The notes: generated by a model not told the origin, from the sequence alone. DNA of 64,000 nucleotides from Bin80 sp965220935 (GCA_965220935.1 OZ244857.1:2480001-2544000); one strand, 5' to 3'; shown: positions 10,220-19,849, counted from the first letter of the stretch. Translations and numbers: made by a program.

Positions 10220-10326
10220 CAAATCTACGGGTATGCAAACTGCAAACCACCGAATGATATAATGCAAATTTACGGATTGCAAACTGCAAATCTACCGAAG
10301 CGTATAATGCAGATCTACCGAAAACA
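10220..10326. repeat. Tandem ~45-bp direct repeat (2.3 copies) upstream of the DUF4143 ATPase gene
   Basis: Two imperfect units (10220-10264 and 10265-10309) and a third partial one (10310-10326). Each begins CAAATYTACGG or CAGATCTACCG, contains TGCAAACTGCAAA, then ACCGAA, and ends TATAATG. The TATAAT element recurs 45 bp apart, so each unit could supply a -10 box or a binding site for a regulator. It lies 58 bp before the ATPase start. Confidence 0.6.
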
Positions 10327-10383
10327 CAATATCATGATTGAGACTCTGGAGATAAGACTACACCTATCATTTTTCAAAAACTA

Positions 10384-11649
10384 ATGAAAATTTCGGGTTC
10401 TAATATGATTCCACGTGCATCTGAGTTCTTGCTTGTTGAGGCGCTTGAGGACACACCCATTGTTGTCATCCACGGGGCGCGGCAATGTGGAAAAACGACG
10501 CTCGCCAAAAAGGTTGGACAACTACATGGTTATTCTTACTTCACATTTGATGACGAAGATACCCGACAGTATGCAAGTGATGATCCAAGAGGATTTGTAG
10601 ACGATCTACCCAGTCATGCCATTGTTGATGAGGTACAATATGTGCCAAAATTGTACAGAGCAATCAAAGTATCAGTGGATGAAAACAGGCTCCCCGGAAG
10701 ATTCATCTTGACGGGATCTACCAATCTGCTGTATGTTCAGGGATTTGCTGACGCATTTGTTGGCCGGATGCAGACCGTGCACCTGTATCCATTGTCCCAA
10801 CAGGAGATTGCACAAAATGGCTTCCCCAATTTCCTAGACAATCTATTTAATGGAACATTAAAGACAGGCAGGTATGAGCGTTTAAAAGATAACCTTTCAG
10901 AGAGAATTGTGTCTGGAGGCTATCCAGAGGTAGTTACCCGTTTGTCTCACCGTACCCATCTTCGTTGGTACCAAAGTTATGTTGAATCTCTTATCCAGAA
11001 AGACATCGTCAATCTGTCCAACATTCGCTCATCAGAGGTATTTCCCCAAATACTAGCTGCAGCTGCCAGCCTTTCAAGTCAACTTATGAATGTTTCTTTC
11101 ATCGCAAATAAACTGAAGATGAATCACCACACAGTGAGAAATTACTTGACTCTACTGGAACGTCAATTTCTGATTGAACGGCTACCTGCTTGGCACAACA
11201 ATCAATTTAAACGCCTTATAAAAACACCTAAGATTCACATTGGAGATACCGGCATTGCAAGTAGTTTACTTAGAACCAATGCACAATCTCTACGGAAAAA
11301 TCGTTCATTGTATGGGCAGCTCGTTGAATCTTTTGTCTTGCAGGAATTAAAACGGCAGGCAAGTTGTTCGTATGAACCATATGAATTCTATCATCTTCGG
11401 GATCAAGATGGCCTTGAAGTAGATATCATCATAGAACTTGGTGCATTTGAACTAGTGGGTATTGAAGTGAAGTCAGGTGCATCTATCAATAGATCTGATT
11501 TTAGGGGATTGAGAAAATTGAAGGATTCTCATGAAGATCGATTTAAATGTGGTGTGTTGTTCTATGATGGAGAATTCTGCAGAAAGTATGATGACAGAAT
11601 ATACTCTGCACCTATTCGCATGCTCTGGGAAAGTGAATCAACCAGATAG
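10384..11649 (+). CDS. AAA-family ATPase with DUF4143 domain
   Basis: A 421-aa member of the widespread AAA+ DUF4143 family, whose biological role is not settled; members are common in accessory regions and are often suspected to act in defence or toxin-antitoxin-like roles. Walker A is GARQCGKTTLAKK (about residues 30-42). Walker B is HAIVDEVQY. The sensor-like ILTGSTNLL follows. The C-terminal half is DUF4143: a winged-helix-like stretch (IANKLKMNHHTVRNYLTLLE), then LVESFVLQELKRQ and DQDGLEVDIIIE...GIEVKSG, which resembles a PD-(D/E)xK nuclease fold. The gene is monocistronic. The upstream 45-bp repeats may be its control region (inference). Confidence 0.88.
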   Translation: MKISGSNMIPRASEFLLVEALEDTPIVVIHGARQCGKTTLAKKVGQLHGYSYFTFDDEDTRQYASDDPRGFVDDLPSHAIVDEVQYVPKLYRAIKVSVDENRLPGRFILTGSTNLLYVQGFADAFVGRMQTVHLYPLSQQEIAQNGFPNFLDNLFNGTLKTGRYERLKDNLSERIVSGGYPEVVTRLSHRTHLRWYQSYVESLIQKDIVNLSNIRSSEVFPQILAAAASLSSQLMNVSFIANKLKMNHHTVRNYLTLLERQFLIERLPAWHNNQFKRLIKTPKIHIGDTGIASSLLRTNAQSLRKNRSLYGQLVESFVLQELKRQASCSYEPYEFYHLRDQDGLEVDIIIELGAFELVGIEVKSGASINRSDFRGLRKLKDSHEDRFKCGVLFYDGEFCRKYDDRIYSAPIRMLWESESTR

Positions 11650-12375
11650 TATTTTCTGAAATCAATGACTGATTAACTGATTCGTTATCTCCTAATTGAT
11701 TATTGTCATAAATTGCATCTGGGGGCTTGCAAAAACTGAGATTACATTTTTCAGGATGATTAGTGAAAAAACGAAATGATCTGCGAGAACTATCATATAG
11801 AATAGGAGATTCAAAGATATCTTCCTATTGTGGACAGGCGCAATGTACCATTTACGCACACAAATATGATGGAAAGTCTAAATTCCATCGTTAAAGAACG
11901 GTATCATAAGATCCGATGATGGTCCAGTCCGAACAATATCACCGATGGGCTGTTATGGGCATTCTAGAAGCAGAAAAAGGTGTAAAATACCCGTGTACAT
12001 AGGACATATCAAACTAAAGAAGCCCTCATAGAGCACGTAACCCACGTCAGAATATACACCATACTTGCCAGTCGCGAAATGGTGTTTCAACAAAGATTGA
12101 AACAACCCAGGTAGGAAGATGTTATGTTGAGAAATCTACACGGATGGGGCTATGATAAGAACTGATTATTGTTAAGCAGAGTTGCACTTAAAATCTACGA
12201 TAGAATGAAGCCCATTTGAAATTTTCAATGAATACGTGAAGCGATATTCACAGAATCAATCATATGTAAATTGAGTTCCCAATGAGCCAACACTTTGATT
12301 GACAAATGATTCAATTTGAAACCTTTTAAGGATTGGGTTTCCGCTATACGGAGTCTACTATATATAGACCAGTGA
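11650..12375. other. 0.7-kb stretch with no recognisable gene
   Basis: No frame on either strand gives convincing protein. A short plus-strand run around 11875-11920 (ESLNSIVKERYHKIR) is interrupted by stops and could be a scrap of a decayed gene, perhaps a transposase, but I cannot identify it. One palindrome, GTTTCAA...TTGAAAC (12085-12104), occurs once only. Confidence 0.4.
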
Positions 12376-12756
12376 TCACTTATTGATACTCTCTACGATG
12401 ATCTCATCCTTTAGCCATTCTGCTAATTCTTCCCGCGTCATTTCTCCACGAGCAACGGCAGTAATGACCGATACCATAGCTTCATCGCTAGCCGATAAAA
12501 TGTACCCACTATTACAAATGAGTAGTTCTGCCAAATAGAATGACGTTCGCTTATTACCATCCACAAAGCCATGGTTGAAAACAACCCCATGAATGAGAGC
12601 AGAGACCTTATCATGAATCGTATCAAAATAGCCGCAATATGGACGGGCGATAGCCGAACGGATCGCATGTTCGTTGAGTATTCCAGATGCTCCCCCATCT
12701 ACGAGTGCTTCGTCATGGGCACGAATCGCATCGTCCCACGTAATTTGATAATGTAT
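12376..12756 (-). CDS. doc: Doc-like Fic-family toxin
   Basis: Predicted death-on-curing type toxin. The P1 prototype is a Fic-fold kinase that inactivates elongation factor Tu. The Fic motif is intact near the middle (NHGFVDGNKRTSF), with Lys in place of the Gly of AMP-transferring Fic enzymes, which is the Doc hallmark. The reading frame extends upstream of the first ATG (12564): ITWDDAIRAHDEALVDGG and HAIRSAIARPY match the N-terminal half of Doc, giving about 126 aa, the prototype length. The start is odd: upstream of 12756 the frame has no ATG, GTG or TTG, and the best-placed codon is ATA at 12754-12756, two bases after the antitoxin stop. It may be translationally coupled from a non-canonical start, or have suffered a small indel. 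The antitoxin gene precedes it in the same operon. Confidence 0.78.
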   Translation of the reverse strand: MHYQITWDDAIRAHDEALVDGGASGILNEHAIRSAIARPYCGYFDTIHDKVSALIHGVVFNHGFVDGNKRTSFYLAELLICNSGYILSASDEAMVSVITAVARGEMTREELAEWLKDEIIVESINK

Positions 12757-12757
12757 C

Positions 12758-12952
12758 TTACAGATCAGCCAACATCTCCATAGCCTTCCGCCGCCTGACC
12801 GAAGTTTCCTTAATTATCTTTTCAGAAATCGGGCATACATTGATTTCCTTCCCCAGAGTTGGGGAATAATGCGGAATGGTAGCTCCATTCTTAGATTGGG
12901 GCTTAGCCTTGTTTATAAGCACATCAGCTGGTTTCTGGGTTTTAACCGCCAT
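12758..12952 (-). CDS. Antitoxin of the Doc/Fic toxin
   Basis: A 64-aa protein directly upstream of the Doc-like toxin, with one base between its stop codon (12758-12760) and the apparent start of the toxin. Its C-terminal part, ISEKIIKETSVRRRKAMEML, is the short helical segment seen in small antitoxins paired with Fic/Doc proteins, where it wraps over the active site. The N-terminal half (TQKPADVLINKAKPQSK) is lysine-rich and may bind DNA. Function is inferred from position, size and the helical tail. The operon promoter must lie between 12953 and about 13050. Confidence 0.65.
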   Translation of the reverse strand: MAVKTQKPADVLINKAKPQSKNGATIPHYSPTLGKEINVCPISEKIIKETSVRRRKAMEMLADL

Positions 12953-13294
12953 GATTATGTTTAAGTAAATAAATGAGATCCATTATACAAAAACAACGTC
13001 TGATAGGTTTCCTTAATACACTTAAACATACACCAATCTCTAACAGTATCTCATGACCATTTTCAGATTTGGTTCAACGAACAAAGCTTGATGTATAATT
13101 TTGGTTCTTTACAGGTGGAGAATGAGATGTAGATGACATAGCAAAATGAAGATATGGTTACCTCGAAAGGTAACACCTCTGAGGAAGCTTTCCGTTCTAT
13201 TATATCTTTATCATGAATGTTCTAATTAAAATTGATGATGTCATACAAAGATACATTCAGAGCATAGATTAACTGCCTGCAAAAATAGGATCTT
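12953..13294. other. Intergenic region with one hairpin
   Basis: No gene seen. A 6-bp stem GTTACC (13157-13162)/GGTAAC (13169-13174) with loop TCGAAA is present but lacks a U-run. The region should hold the antitoxin promoter and the end of the apbE operon. Confidence 0.4.
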
Positions 13295-14362
13295 CTAAGG
13301 CCGTATTTTCACACCCCCCGATCCAGAGTAAATAATAGTGCTCGTATTGACTTGAAAGCGGTTTTCAAATACTGGAGTGGGACGAACTATCACATCTTGA
13401 TTGGAGTCAACCGTTAAGAAACATGCTGCAATTTGATGCTCAACTGCCCAGTCAAACCCTGCTTGATGCCCCATCACATATAACGCTGTTGAAATAATAT
13501 CGGCATCAAGAGCACTCTCACTCCACACCGTTACCGATCCATCCCAATGTACTGGCATTCCAGATCTTGGATCAAGAATATGGCCAATCACTGAGCTATC
13601 TCCAAGGATCAGATTTCTCTCACTTCCTCCACTAGTGGCAAGAGATCCGCTGTCAAAATCTAATTCAATCACTGGCTCATGGCGTAACAATGGATGCGCA
13701 ATCAATATTGAACGATACGAGTTACGGCCAGCGACTTGCCCACCAAAATCAATCATCCAAGACTTTAACTCTTTATGCGAAAGATCATAGAGCGCATCTA
13801 TGGCAGCGCCTTTCCCGAAAGCCCCGGCATCTATCAATACATCACTCAAACGGATAATAAGACACTGTTGCGCATCAAAACTGATGGCATTGAGTCCGCC
13901 ATGTTTTAATATGTTGTCCATTTCATCCATAGAGGGGCGACGCCCTATTCCTCGTAGCCCCCATGCCTTAATTAGTGATCCAATTGCTGGATCAAATGCC
14001 CCATTAGATTCATGCCACCAATGCATCACACGCTCAAGCCAAATGCAAGATCGCGTGGGGAGCGTCATGGGAACTCCAACAGGTTGTTGATTTAACTGTC
14101 CAAATGCGCTACTATCAATCCATGTACTGATTTCTAGCTCAATACCTTCAATGGTACTCACCATCTGCTCAAGGATTTGTAATGCATCCTCACGCTGTCG
14201 TGCCTCCACAGTCAATTGCGCCATGGTTCCCATAAGTAAGACCGAACGTTCAATTTTCACTAGATCGTTGGTCGTCGTGCAATTCGCAGAGGCCACCACA
14301 ATGAAAACCATTAATGATGTCTTAAAACCCAAGTCAATAGAATTGCTATATGGAGGACTCAT
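13295..14362 (-). CDS. apbE: FAD:protein FMN transferase, lipoprotein (ApbE family)
   Basis: Transfers FMN from FAD onto a Thr side chain of target proteins outside the cytoplasm. The 355-aa protein has a lipoprotein-type signal (FIVVASANC, Cys near residue 28). Family motifs in order: LLMGTMAQLTVEA; WHESNGAFDPAIGSLIKAWG; LIDAGAFGKGAAIDAL (in most members D-x-GG-x-AKG); WMIDFGGQVAG; SLATSGGSERN; HILDPRSGMPV; and ESALDADIISTALYVMG, whose Asp residues bind Mg. It is the last gene of a four-gene operon and overlaps the preceding membrane-protein gene by 4 nt (ATGA). Its obvious substrate is the FMN-binding protein two genes upstream, which carries a GAT flavinylation motif. Confidence 0.93.
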   Translation of the reverse strand: MSPPYSNSIDLGFKTSLMVFIVVASANCTTTNDLVKIERSVLLMGTMAQLTVEARQREDALQILEQMVSTIEGIELEISTWIDSSAFGQLNQQPVGVPMTLPTRSCIWLERVMHWWHESNGAFDPAIGSLIKAWGLRGIGRRPSMDEMDNILKHGGLNAISFDAQQCLIIRLSDVLIDAGAFGKGAAIDALYDLSHKELKSWMIDFGGQVAGRNSYRSILIAHPLLRHEPVIELDFDSGSLATSGGSERNLILGDSSVIGHILDPRSGMPVHWDGSVTVWSESALDADIISTALYVMGHQAGFDWAVEHQIAACFLTVDSNQDVIVRPTPVFENRFQVNTSTIIYSGSGGVKIRP

Positions 14363-14811
14363 TCAATTGATGGCAGCTGTTGACGCATCTTGATCATACG
14401 TCTGCTTAGTACAATATGAAGCGTGTAGGTCACTGAAAAAAGAGAACCCGTGATAATGTGTGTCCAAGACCAGATCTGAATCATCCATAGCGTAGATGCA
14501 ACTTGTAAAAAATAGCCTGACAAAGCCATGATGATGAATGTGGCTAACGAAATCAATCCCGTAAGACGATTTTCTGGACGAAGTCTACGGAGTTTCGGAA
14601 TGATATGGGATCGTAACATGATACCAAAAAAAACCATAAAAACAGCGGCCGCAACTATATGAACGGCTATGGTCGGTGACTGCCATGGATGTTGAATGAC
14701 TGCAAAAGAAGCGTCTGAGAGTGTAAAGTATTTCAGATAGAGATAACCAAAACCTGTCACTGCAACAATGAGATGTAGCATGAAAAACAATCGACGCTCC
14801 CAGGGCCTCAT
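14359..14811 (-). CDS. Four-helix membrane protein, cytochrome b561/DUF4405-like
   Basis: A 150-aa integral membrane protein with four hydrophobic helices (LFFMLHLIVAVTGFGYLYLK; TIAVHIVAAAVFMVFFGIML; LISLATFIIMALSGYFLQV; WSWTHIITGSLFSVTYTLHI). His residues lie within or near helices (H13, H51, the His in SWTHIITG and H133), which would suit haem or quinone binding as in b-type cytochromes of the DUF4405 group. It overlaps by 4 nt both the FMN-binding protein gene upstream and apbE downstream, so the three are tightly co-translated. Likely role: passing electrons between the quinone pool and the flavinylated partner (inferred from context and the known association of such genes). Confidence 0.65.
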   Translation of the reverse strand: MRPWERRLFFMLHLIVAVTGFGYLYLKYFTLSDASFAVIQHPWQSPTIAVHIVAAAVFMVFFGIMLRSHIIPKLRRLRPENRLTGLISLATFIIMALSGYFLQVASTLWMIQIWSWTHIITGSLFSVTYTLHIVLSRRMIKMRQQLPSIE

Positions 14812-15356
14812 GGTACGATACTTGCTCTCTGGAGCACGATATCCATGGCATGAATCCGCCTTACAGCAGAATTAACGGCTCTGCTGGTCAAAGTAGCACC
14901 AAGAATTGGTTGAATTCCTCTGTTAAGCTTCGTCTCTGCACCGACCATTTTACCTTCATACTGCCGGAGCCATCGCCGACTTGGAATGTACTCAGGAGGT
15001 TCCAAAAATGCCGTTACATCTACGCGTAATACACGACCATCGCCCGTAAGTGAAATAAGTAGAGACTCTCTTTTACTTCTGACTGTATGCGTATCAACAT
15101 ATGATCGCCCAATCACTTGACCATCTCGGGTAATGATGAATCGAAGATACAATCTGGCTTTGACCTTTTCTCGGGATATTTTCTCAATTTGCTCCACTTG
15201 CTCCAGTGTCAAAAAGATCTGTTCTGATGAAATGTTTCCATTTGGAAAAAGTGATCCAAGCGCCTCTTTCCTTGAAATCAACGAGGGCTGAGAATGTCCA
15301 ATCTGCGCAAATAAAACAAGAATGCAGATCACAGATATAGCCCGCACTGATCTCAT
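14808..15356 (-). CDS. Secreted FMN-binding domain protein, predicted ApbE substrate
   Basis: A 182-aa exported protein with signal peptide MRSVRAISVICILVLFAQIG. An FMN_bind domain occupies the second half. ILGATLTSRAVNSAVRRI carries the GAT flavinylation motif, with Thr near residue 155 as the predicted FMN attachment site (as in NqrC and RnfG). Upstream strands (KARLYLRFIITRDGQVIGRS) form the usual lead-in. It lies 43 nt downstream of the porin-like gene and overlaps the membrane-protein gene by 4 nt. It is expected to be a single-electron flavin carrier in the periplasm. Whether it serves respiration, iron reduction or redox repair cannot be told from the sequence. Confidence 0.85.
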   Translation of the reverse strand: MRSVRAISVICILVLFAQIGHSQPSLISRKEALGSLFPNGNISSEQIFLTLEQVEQIEKISREKVKARLYLRFIITRDGQVIGRSYVDTHTVRSKRESLLISLTGDGRVLRVDVTAFLEPPEYIPSRRWLRQYEGKMVGAETKLNRGIQPILGATLTSRAVNSAVRRIHAMDIVLQRASIVP

Positions 15357-15399
15357 GAATGAGACAACAAAAACAATGTGTACACTATGGGTCTAGTCA

Positions 15400-16659
15400 T
15401 CAGAATGCATAGCCAACATTGATATTAAACTGATTGACGCCCGTGTCATTGTCATTGGTGACCGAAGTATAATCAACTTTCACAACGACCTGTGGAAGTG
15501 GCTTCAATTCAATACCTGCTGTGAGATAGGTGTTTTGATGTGACATATTTCGTTGAAATCCTGCAGGCACACTTGCTTGAGTGTCTACAATTTCATAACG
15601 AATATAGGGAGTGAGCGCTGTCTCAGATTGTGTTTGCGAAAGAATATTATAGCCCGCTTGCACATACCCTCCCACCAACCGTTCACCGACCCCATCTTGG
15701 CCTTCCAGTCCTAACGCATTGTTCAAACGGCCCGCTTCTCCAACAGTTGCAACGGCATACAATCCACGAAAATCAATTCCCTTGTACTGTACCTGTCCAT
15801 GCGCCTCTACAATTGTCACTGTCACATCTACATCACGACTGCCCTCTTTGATTTCATTTTGGTCAGCCCCTCCTCGATAGACGCTCGTGCCTATAAACAT
15901 TCCAGGTCTAGGACTGTAGTCAATACGTCCAGTAATGGCAAGGCTACTTGCTTTTGCTTTGACTCCTTTTTGCCGGCCACCTCTAAGACCTGACGAAGAA
16001 AATTTTGCCCCCTTAAATCCATTGACTAGGTATAGTCTGTATGAGAAATCGCCAGAAAAACCATAGATTCCGACGCCGTTTTCCCTCCATGTGGAAGGGA
16101 TAATCACACGCTCTGTAACAGGCCGCTCCGACCCAATAAATACGGTTGGTTCATGGAGTTCATTGACTAATCCCACTGGCAGTAAGAGCATTCCTGCCCG
16201 CACACCAAGATGATTGGTCGCAAGCCAGTCAATGTAGGCAAACTCAACAAAAATTTCATTCGCATGCTCTACTTCAATTTCTGAGTTGAACAGAAACCTG
16301 TCATTGAAGCGATAACCAGCATAAAAAATCGCTCTTAAATAGTCCAACTGAGTCGTTTTGTCTCCACTATAATTCTCATAGAGCATTTCTCCATAACCAG
16401 CAAAGGAAGCCCCTGATGTGATTCCATAGGTCGCAGCTGCTGATGGCGCGAGACCAAGAGCTCTGGACTCATCGGTGGTCAAATCATGTGATGCTTCCCC
16501 GCTTCGTAACAATTCTAACTCCTCTGCGAGGATTTCAATGCGACGCTCAAGCTCTCTGACCGAAGTGGTATCAACCTGAGCATGAATCGCCATATTACCG
16601 CTCACGAAAATATGCGTAATGATTACAATAATGAATAAATTTATTCGTGTTAATGTCAT
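15400..16659 (-). CDS. Outer-membrane porin-like beta-barrel with N-terminal coiled coil
   Basis: A 419-aa protein with a hydrophobic export signal (LFIIVIITHIFVSGNMAIHAQ) followed by a short coiled coil (VRELERRIEILAEELELLRS), the arrangement of phosphate-selective (OprO/P-like) and related porins that anchor through an N-terminal helix. The rest alternates hydrophobic/aromatic strands and turns (YGEMLYENYSGD, FNSEIEVEHANEIFVEFAYI) and ends with a terminal aromatic residue (NINVGYAF), as outer-membrane barrels do. It is the first gene of the operon with the FMN-binding protein, membrane protein and ApbE, so it may bring the electron acceptor or a metal to the module (inference). Confidence 0.75.
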   Translation of the reverse strand: MTLTRINLFIIVIITHIFVSGNMAIHAQVDTTSVRELERRIEILAEELELLRSGEASHDLTTDESRALGLAPSAAATYGITSGASFAGYGEMLYENYSGDKTTQLDYLRAIFYAGYRFNDRFLFNSEIEVEHANEIFVEFAYIDWLATNHLGVRAGMLLLPVGLVNELHEPTVFIGSERPVTERVIIPSTWRENGVGIYGFSGDFSYRLYLVNGFKGAKFSSSGLRGGRQKGVKAKASSLAITGRIDYSPRPGMFIGTSVYRGGADQNEIKEGSRDVDVTVTIVEAHGQVQYKGIDFRGLYAVATVGEAGRLNNALGLEGQDGVGERLVGGYVQAGYNILSQTQSETALTPYIRYEIVDTQASVPAGFQRNMSHQNTYLTAGIELKPLPQVVVKVDYTSVTNDNDTGVNQFNINVGYAF

Positions 16660-16887
16660 GATACAAAATGATGTTGATCGTCAAATTCCGGGGAAATGAT
16701 ATTCCAAAAGCCTTTATATAGATTTAGTCTAAATAAAGTTTCCTCACACCATGACAATTAAAACTCCCATCGGGATCAGGTGAATATCCGATTCTAATTG
16801 ACAGACACTTTTGGTGGTCCCGAATCTCTGCTTTTGATTTCCAACCGCACCGAGAAGCGTTTTGATAAATCTTTGAGAATCAAACCC

Positions 16888-17532
16888 TTATTCAAAGAAC
16901 TGCTTCCAGAACTCAGGCCTAACTGCATGAATTTCAATCGTTCGGTTTTGGACTGGATGCTGAAAAGTTAAACGCGCGCAATGAAGTGCAATACAATCAT
17001 GTTGAACTATTGAATGACTAGCACCATAACGAACATCTCCTATCACAGGATATCCTCTATGGCTGAACTGGCAGCGGATTTGATGAGCTCGCCCAGTAAT
17101 CAACTCTATCTTAACCACCGTAACCCTCTCGGAGTACTTCACGGATTCCCATTTCAATCTTGCAAACTTCCCCGCCTGACGTACATATGCGCGATCCGCT
17201 TCCTTGATCAGATAATCTTCCATTACTCCATTTCCAATCAGTTGGCCTTCCACGACGGCAATATACCTCTTTGTTATTTTTCTATGACGAAATGCAAGTG
17301 ATAATCGTCGTGCGGCCTTTGATGTGCGCGCAAGAATCATGGCGCCTGACGTAGGACGGTCTAAACGATGAACCAATCCAATGTACACATTCCCAGATTT
17401 ATTGTATTTCTCTTTGATATACTGTTTAGCCACGGTGACGACATCAAGATTACCTGTACTATCCTGCTGTGACAACAACCCTGCGGGTTTATTTAACGCT
17501 AATAAATGATTGTCCTCATACAACCACATCAA
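16888..17532 (-). CDS. RluA-family 23S rRNA/tRNA pseudouridine synthase
   Basis: Converts specific uridines in RNA to pseudouridine. The 214-aa protein has the RluA/RluD catalytic block VHRLDRPTSGAMILARTSKA, with Asp in HRLD as nucleophile. It also has LLALNKPAGLLSQQ at the N-terminus, ITKRYIAVVEG, and the late motif LITGRAHQIRCQFSHRGYPVIGD. There is no S4 domain, so it belongs to the short single-domain subgroup; the RNA target cannot be told. The frame starts only 15 bases after the end of the decayed DUF5686 gene, so it may be read from that transcript. Confidence 0.92.
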   Translation of the reverse strand: MMWLYEDNHLLALNKPAGLLSQQDSTGNLDVVTVAKQYIKEKYNKSGNVYIGLVHRLDRPTSGAMILARTSKAARRLSLAFRHRKITKRYIAVVEGQLIGNGVMEDYLIKEADRAYVRQAGKFARLKWESVKYSERVTVVKIELITGRAHQIRCQFSHRGYPVIGDVRYGASHSIVQHDCIALHCARLTFQHPVQNRTIEIHAVRPEFWKQFFE

Positions 17533-17547
17533 TCCAAATTATTCTGA

Positions 17548-19849
17548 TCACCAATATCGACGTTGCCCAATATAACCTACACCAATGAATACTCCCGATT
17601 GATTGAGCCGCCGAGTAATGTTGATTCGCACTTGTATCCGCGCAATGCTAACGGTCGCTTCTTGAATCCAATGCCCGTCAACATATATATGGCAGTACCT
17701 GGGCGAAGACTCACATTCTGTCCCACCAGAAACTCCAACCGTAACGCTTCAAGAAAAGATTCCTAAAATCATGCTCCCAATGAAGCCCTATGATTTGACA
17801 CCCAATCAGTCGCTGATTTCGTACAGAGCGAAGCGCCCCCAACTCTGCAGTAGTCCCAATGCTTCCCTCAGCGAACGGCCATCGATCGCGCGGCGCACTG
17901 TTGGTGATCCAACCAGCGTAAAAACGTAAGGAAAGCTTCGCTGGCGCTGGACGACGGCGCATTAATGTACTAAAATGATAATCCCCAATGAATGTCGCCT
18001 TCAGATCTCTACGACTGGCAGGAGAATTTGCAAATTCAATCATGAGATCGACTCTTTTGGATGGATTGATGTAATAGGGTTGCCACGGATCACCTGTTGC
18101 AAACCTAACTCCAAGAGACTGCCTCTGGCCTGACATGATTGGCAGATTATCTGAGAATTTCTTCCTGAGGGGCCATGGGCTTTGATCCGAGATGCTAATG
18201 AATCAATCCACGCGTAACTTGCCTCAACCGTCATCCTGATCCTTCGTGATTGGTAATGTGCACCACCGCGAATATTGACTGACCAGTACCAATCAAAATA
18301 ATCTTGTGCAGAAAATCTGGCAAACAATGAATTGATGACTTCGCTAAGAATCAATGTTCCGTTCTGTGGCTGGGAATTTCGGTCAATAACTAAAAAGGTG
18401 CTCCAAGTGCTACTTCGCTTGTTGTAAACTGCCGCCGCCCTAAGTTCAAAGATTGACCAATACGTGCAGAAAGGATCATATTTTCCCCATAGGGAAATGA
18501 CCTGAGTCCGCCAAAAAGTACCCCATCCACTCGGTTATACCTTACCCAAGGAATCAACCCTAAAATGCTTGGCCATGTAAATTGCGATGGATCGCCAAGA
18601 TGAAGGCCATACACATAATCTCCAGAAGTGGGCACCAATTGATCTGGTGAAAATGCATGGCGGAGCGTCAGTAGTTTCTTCCATCTTAATTCATCTAAAG
18701 CTTCTGATTCTAACGGTGTCAGAGCAACGATATCTATCCCCATCAATAACAAATCATCTCACAGGACAGAAACTGTATCTACCTGTAACTTATCCTCATG
18801 AGTGAAAGGTGTCTCTGGGATGGGGTTGTTGACTTGACAATCAATCTAACATTTTGCTTTACTACAGCAGGCCTGGTACGCTGACCATTTGGCGCTACAT
18901 GAATCCAGCCTTGCAACTGAAGATCAATCGGAAGCCAGAACGAATCAACTTGAGCAAAATTCTGGCGGTGCGAAGTACTCCAGTCACGAGTATTAGGGTC
19001 ATAGATCACATGTGATGCTGGTTCCAAGTCTGTCTCAACCATGGCATACAGGCTGTCAATGATTGAGATCCGACCAATGACTGTGGCCTCTTGATTGATC
19101 TTCGGAGCAACGTATATATCGTATAATTGATAGTTATTCCAGTTGCGCCGCCCTGCAAATATAAATGTATAATGCTTCAATGCATCTGGGTGAGTCGGTC
19201 CGAAAAAAGTGACTCCGTTGATTTCCACTAGATCCGAAGAAAAATCCTGTGGGGCAACGCTCAACCCCAATTGCTCATGAAAATCTGACGTTGATCGCTC
19301 TGGCCGAATCACACCTCTGATGCCCTTATCTTTTTATAATATCTGTCAAAAACAATCTCATTGATTAAAACATTCCTGCCTTTGTTTGGCAAGTGATTCT
19401 TGAGTAGACTCTCGCTTGATGTGATTGTAGATAAGCCCTACGCATGGCTTTCCTGCGAATGACTTCTTCCATGATCGCAGTGGCCAGATAATCTCCAGTG
19501 ATGAGTAATTCTGGAAGTTGTATTGGTACTGATTGAAGCGTAACTGCGATTGATTTCGGGCCATTAGGGATGAGCTCTGTCCGTACAGAGTGATAACCAA
19601 TATGCTGAAAAATAAGCGTCGCTGGAAGTTTAGGAATCGTGATTTCAAAATGCCCCTCTCGATTTGTAATCGTGCCCTGATCACTATCTTCCAATACATT
19701 ATGTGCAGAAGCTAGGGGCAAAAGCGTCACTGAATCCTGACACTACCCGTAATCAGAATTTGGCCAGTCGCCTGCCCTGAGCAGAACTGAAAGGCTACAT
19801 ATCCTACTAAAATGACTACTTGGGTCGCTCTCCCTCGTTGAGATTGCAT
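17548..19849 (-). pseudogene. Decayed DUF5686/carboxypeptidase-regulatory-like protein gene
   Basis: Broken paralogue of the intact gene at 19939-22281. The start ATG (19847-19849) opens a signal peptide (VVILVGYVAFQFCSGQATGQ), then a TGA and a frame change near 19735 lead into the carboxypeptidase-like domain (TITNREGHFEITIPK, FQHIGYHSVRTEL). Further pieces lie in different frames at about 18779-19312 (HPDALKHYTFIFAGRRNW, matching the paralogue), 18390-18752, 18040-18354 and 17711-18136. The C-terminus can be followed to a TGA at 17548-17550 (GVFIGVGYIGQRRYW). At least four frame disruptions are needed, so the gene is dead. It arose by tandem duplication of this outer-membrane family. Confidence 0.85.

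Noticed and set aside
12085..12104. GTTTCAA...TTGAAAC palindrome resembling a CRISPR repeat
   Set aside because: It occurs once only, with no spacing array and no cas genes in the window.
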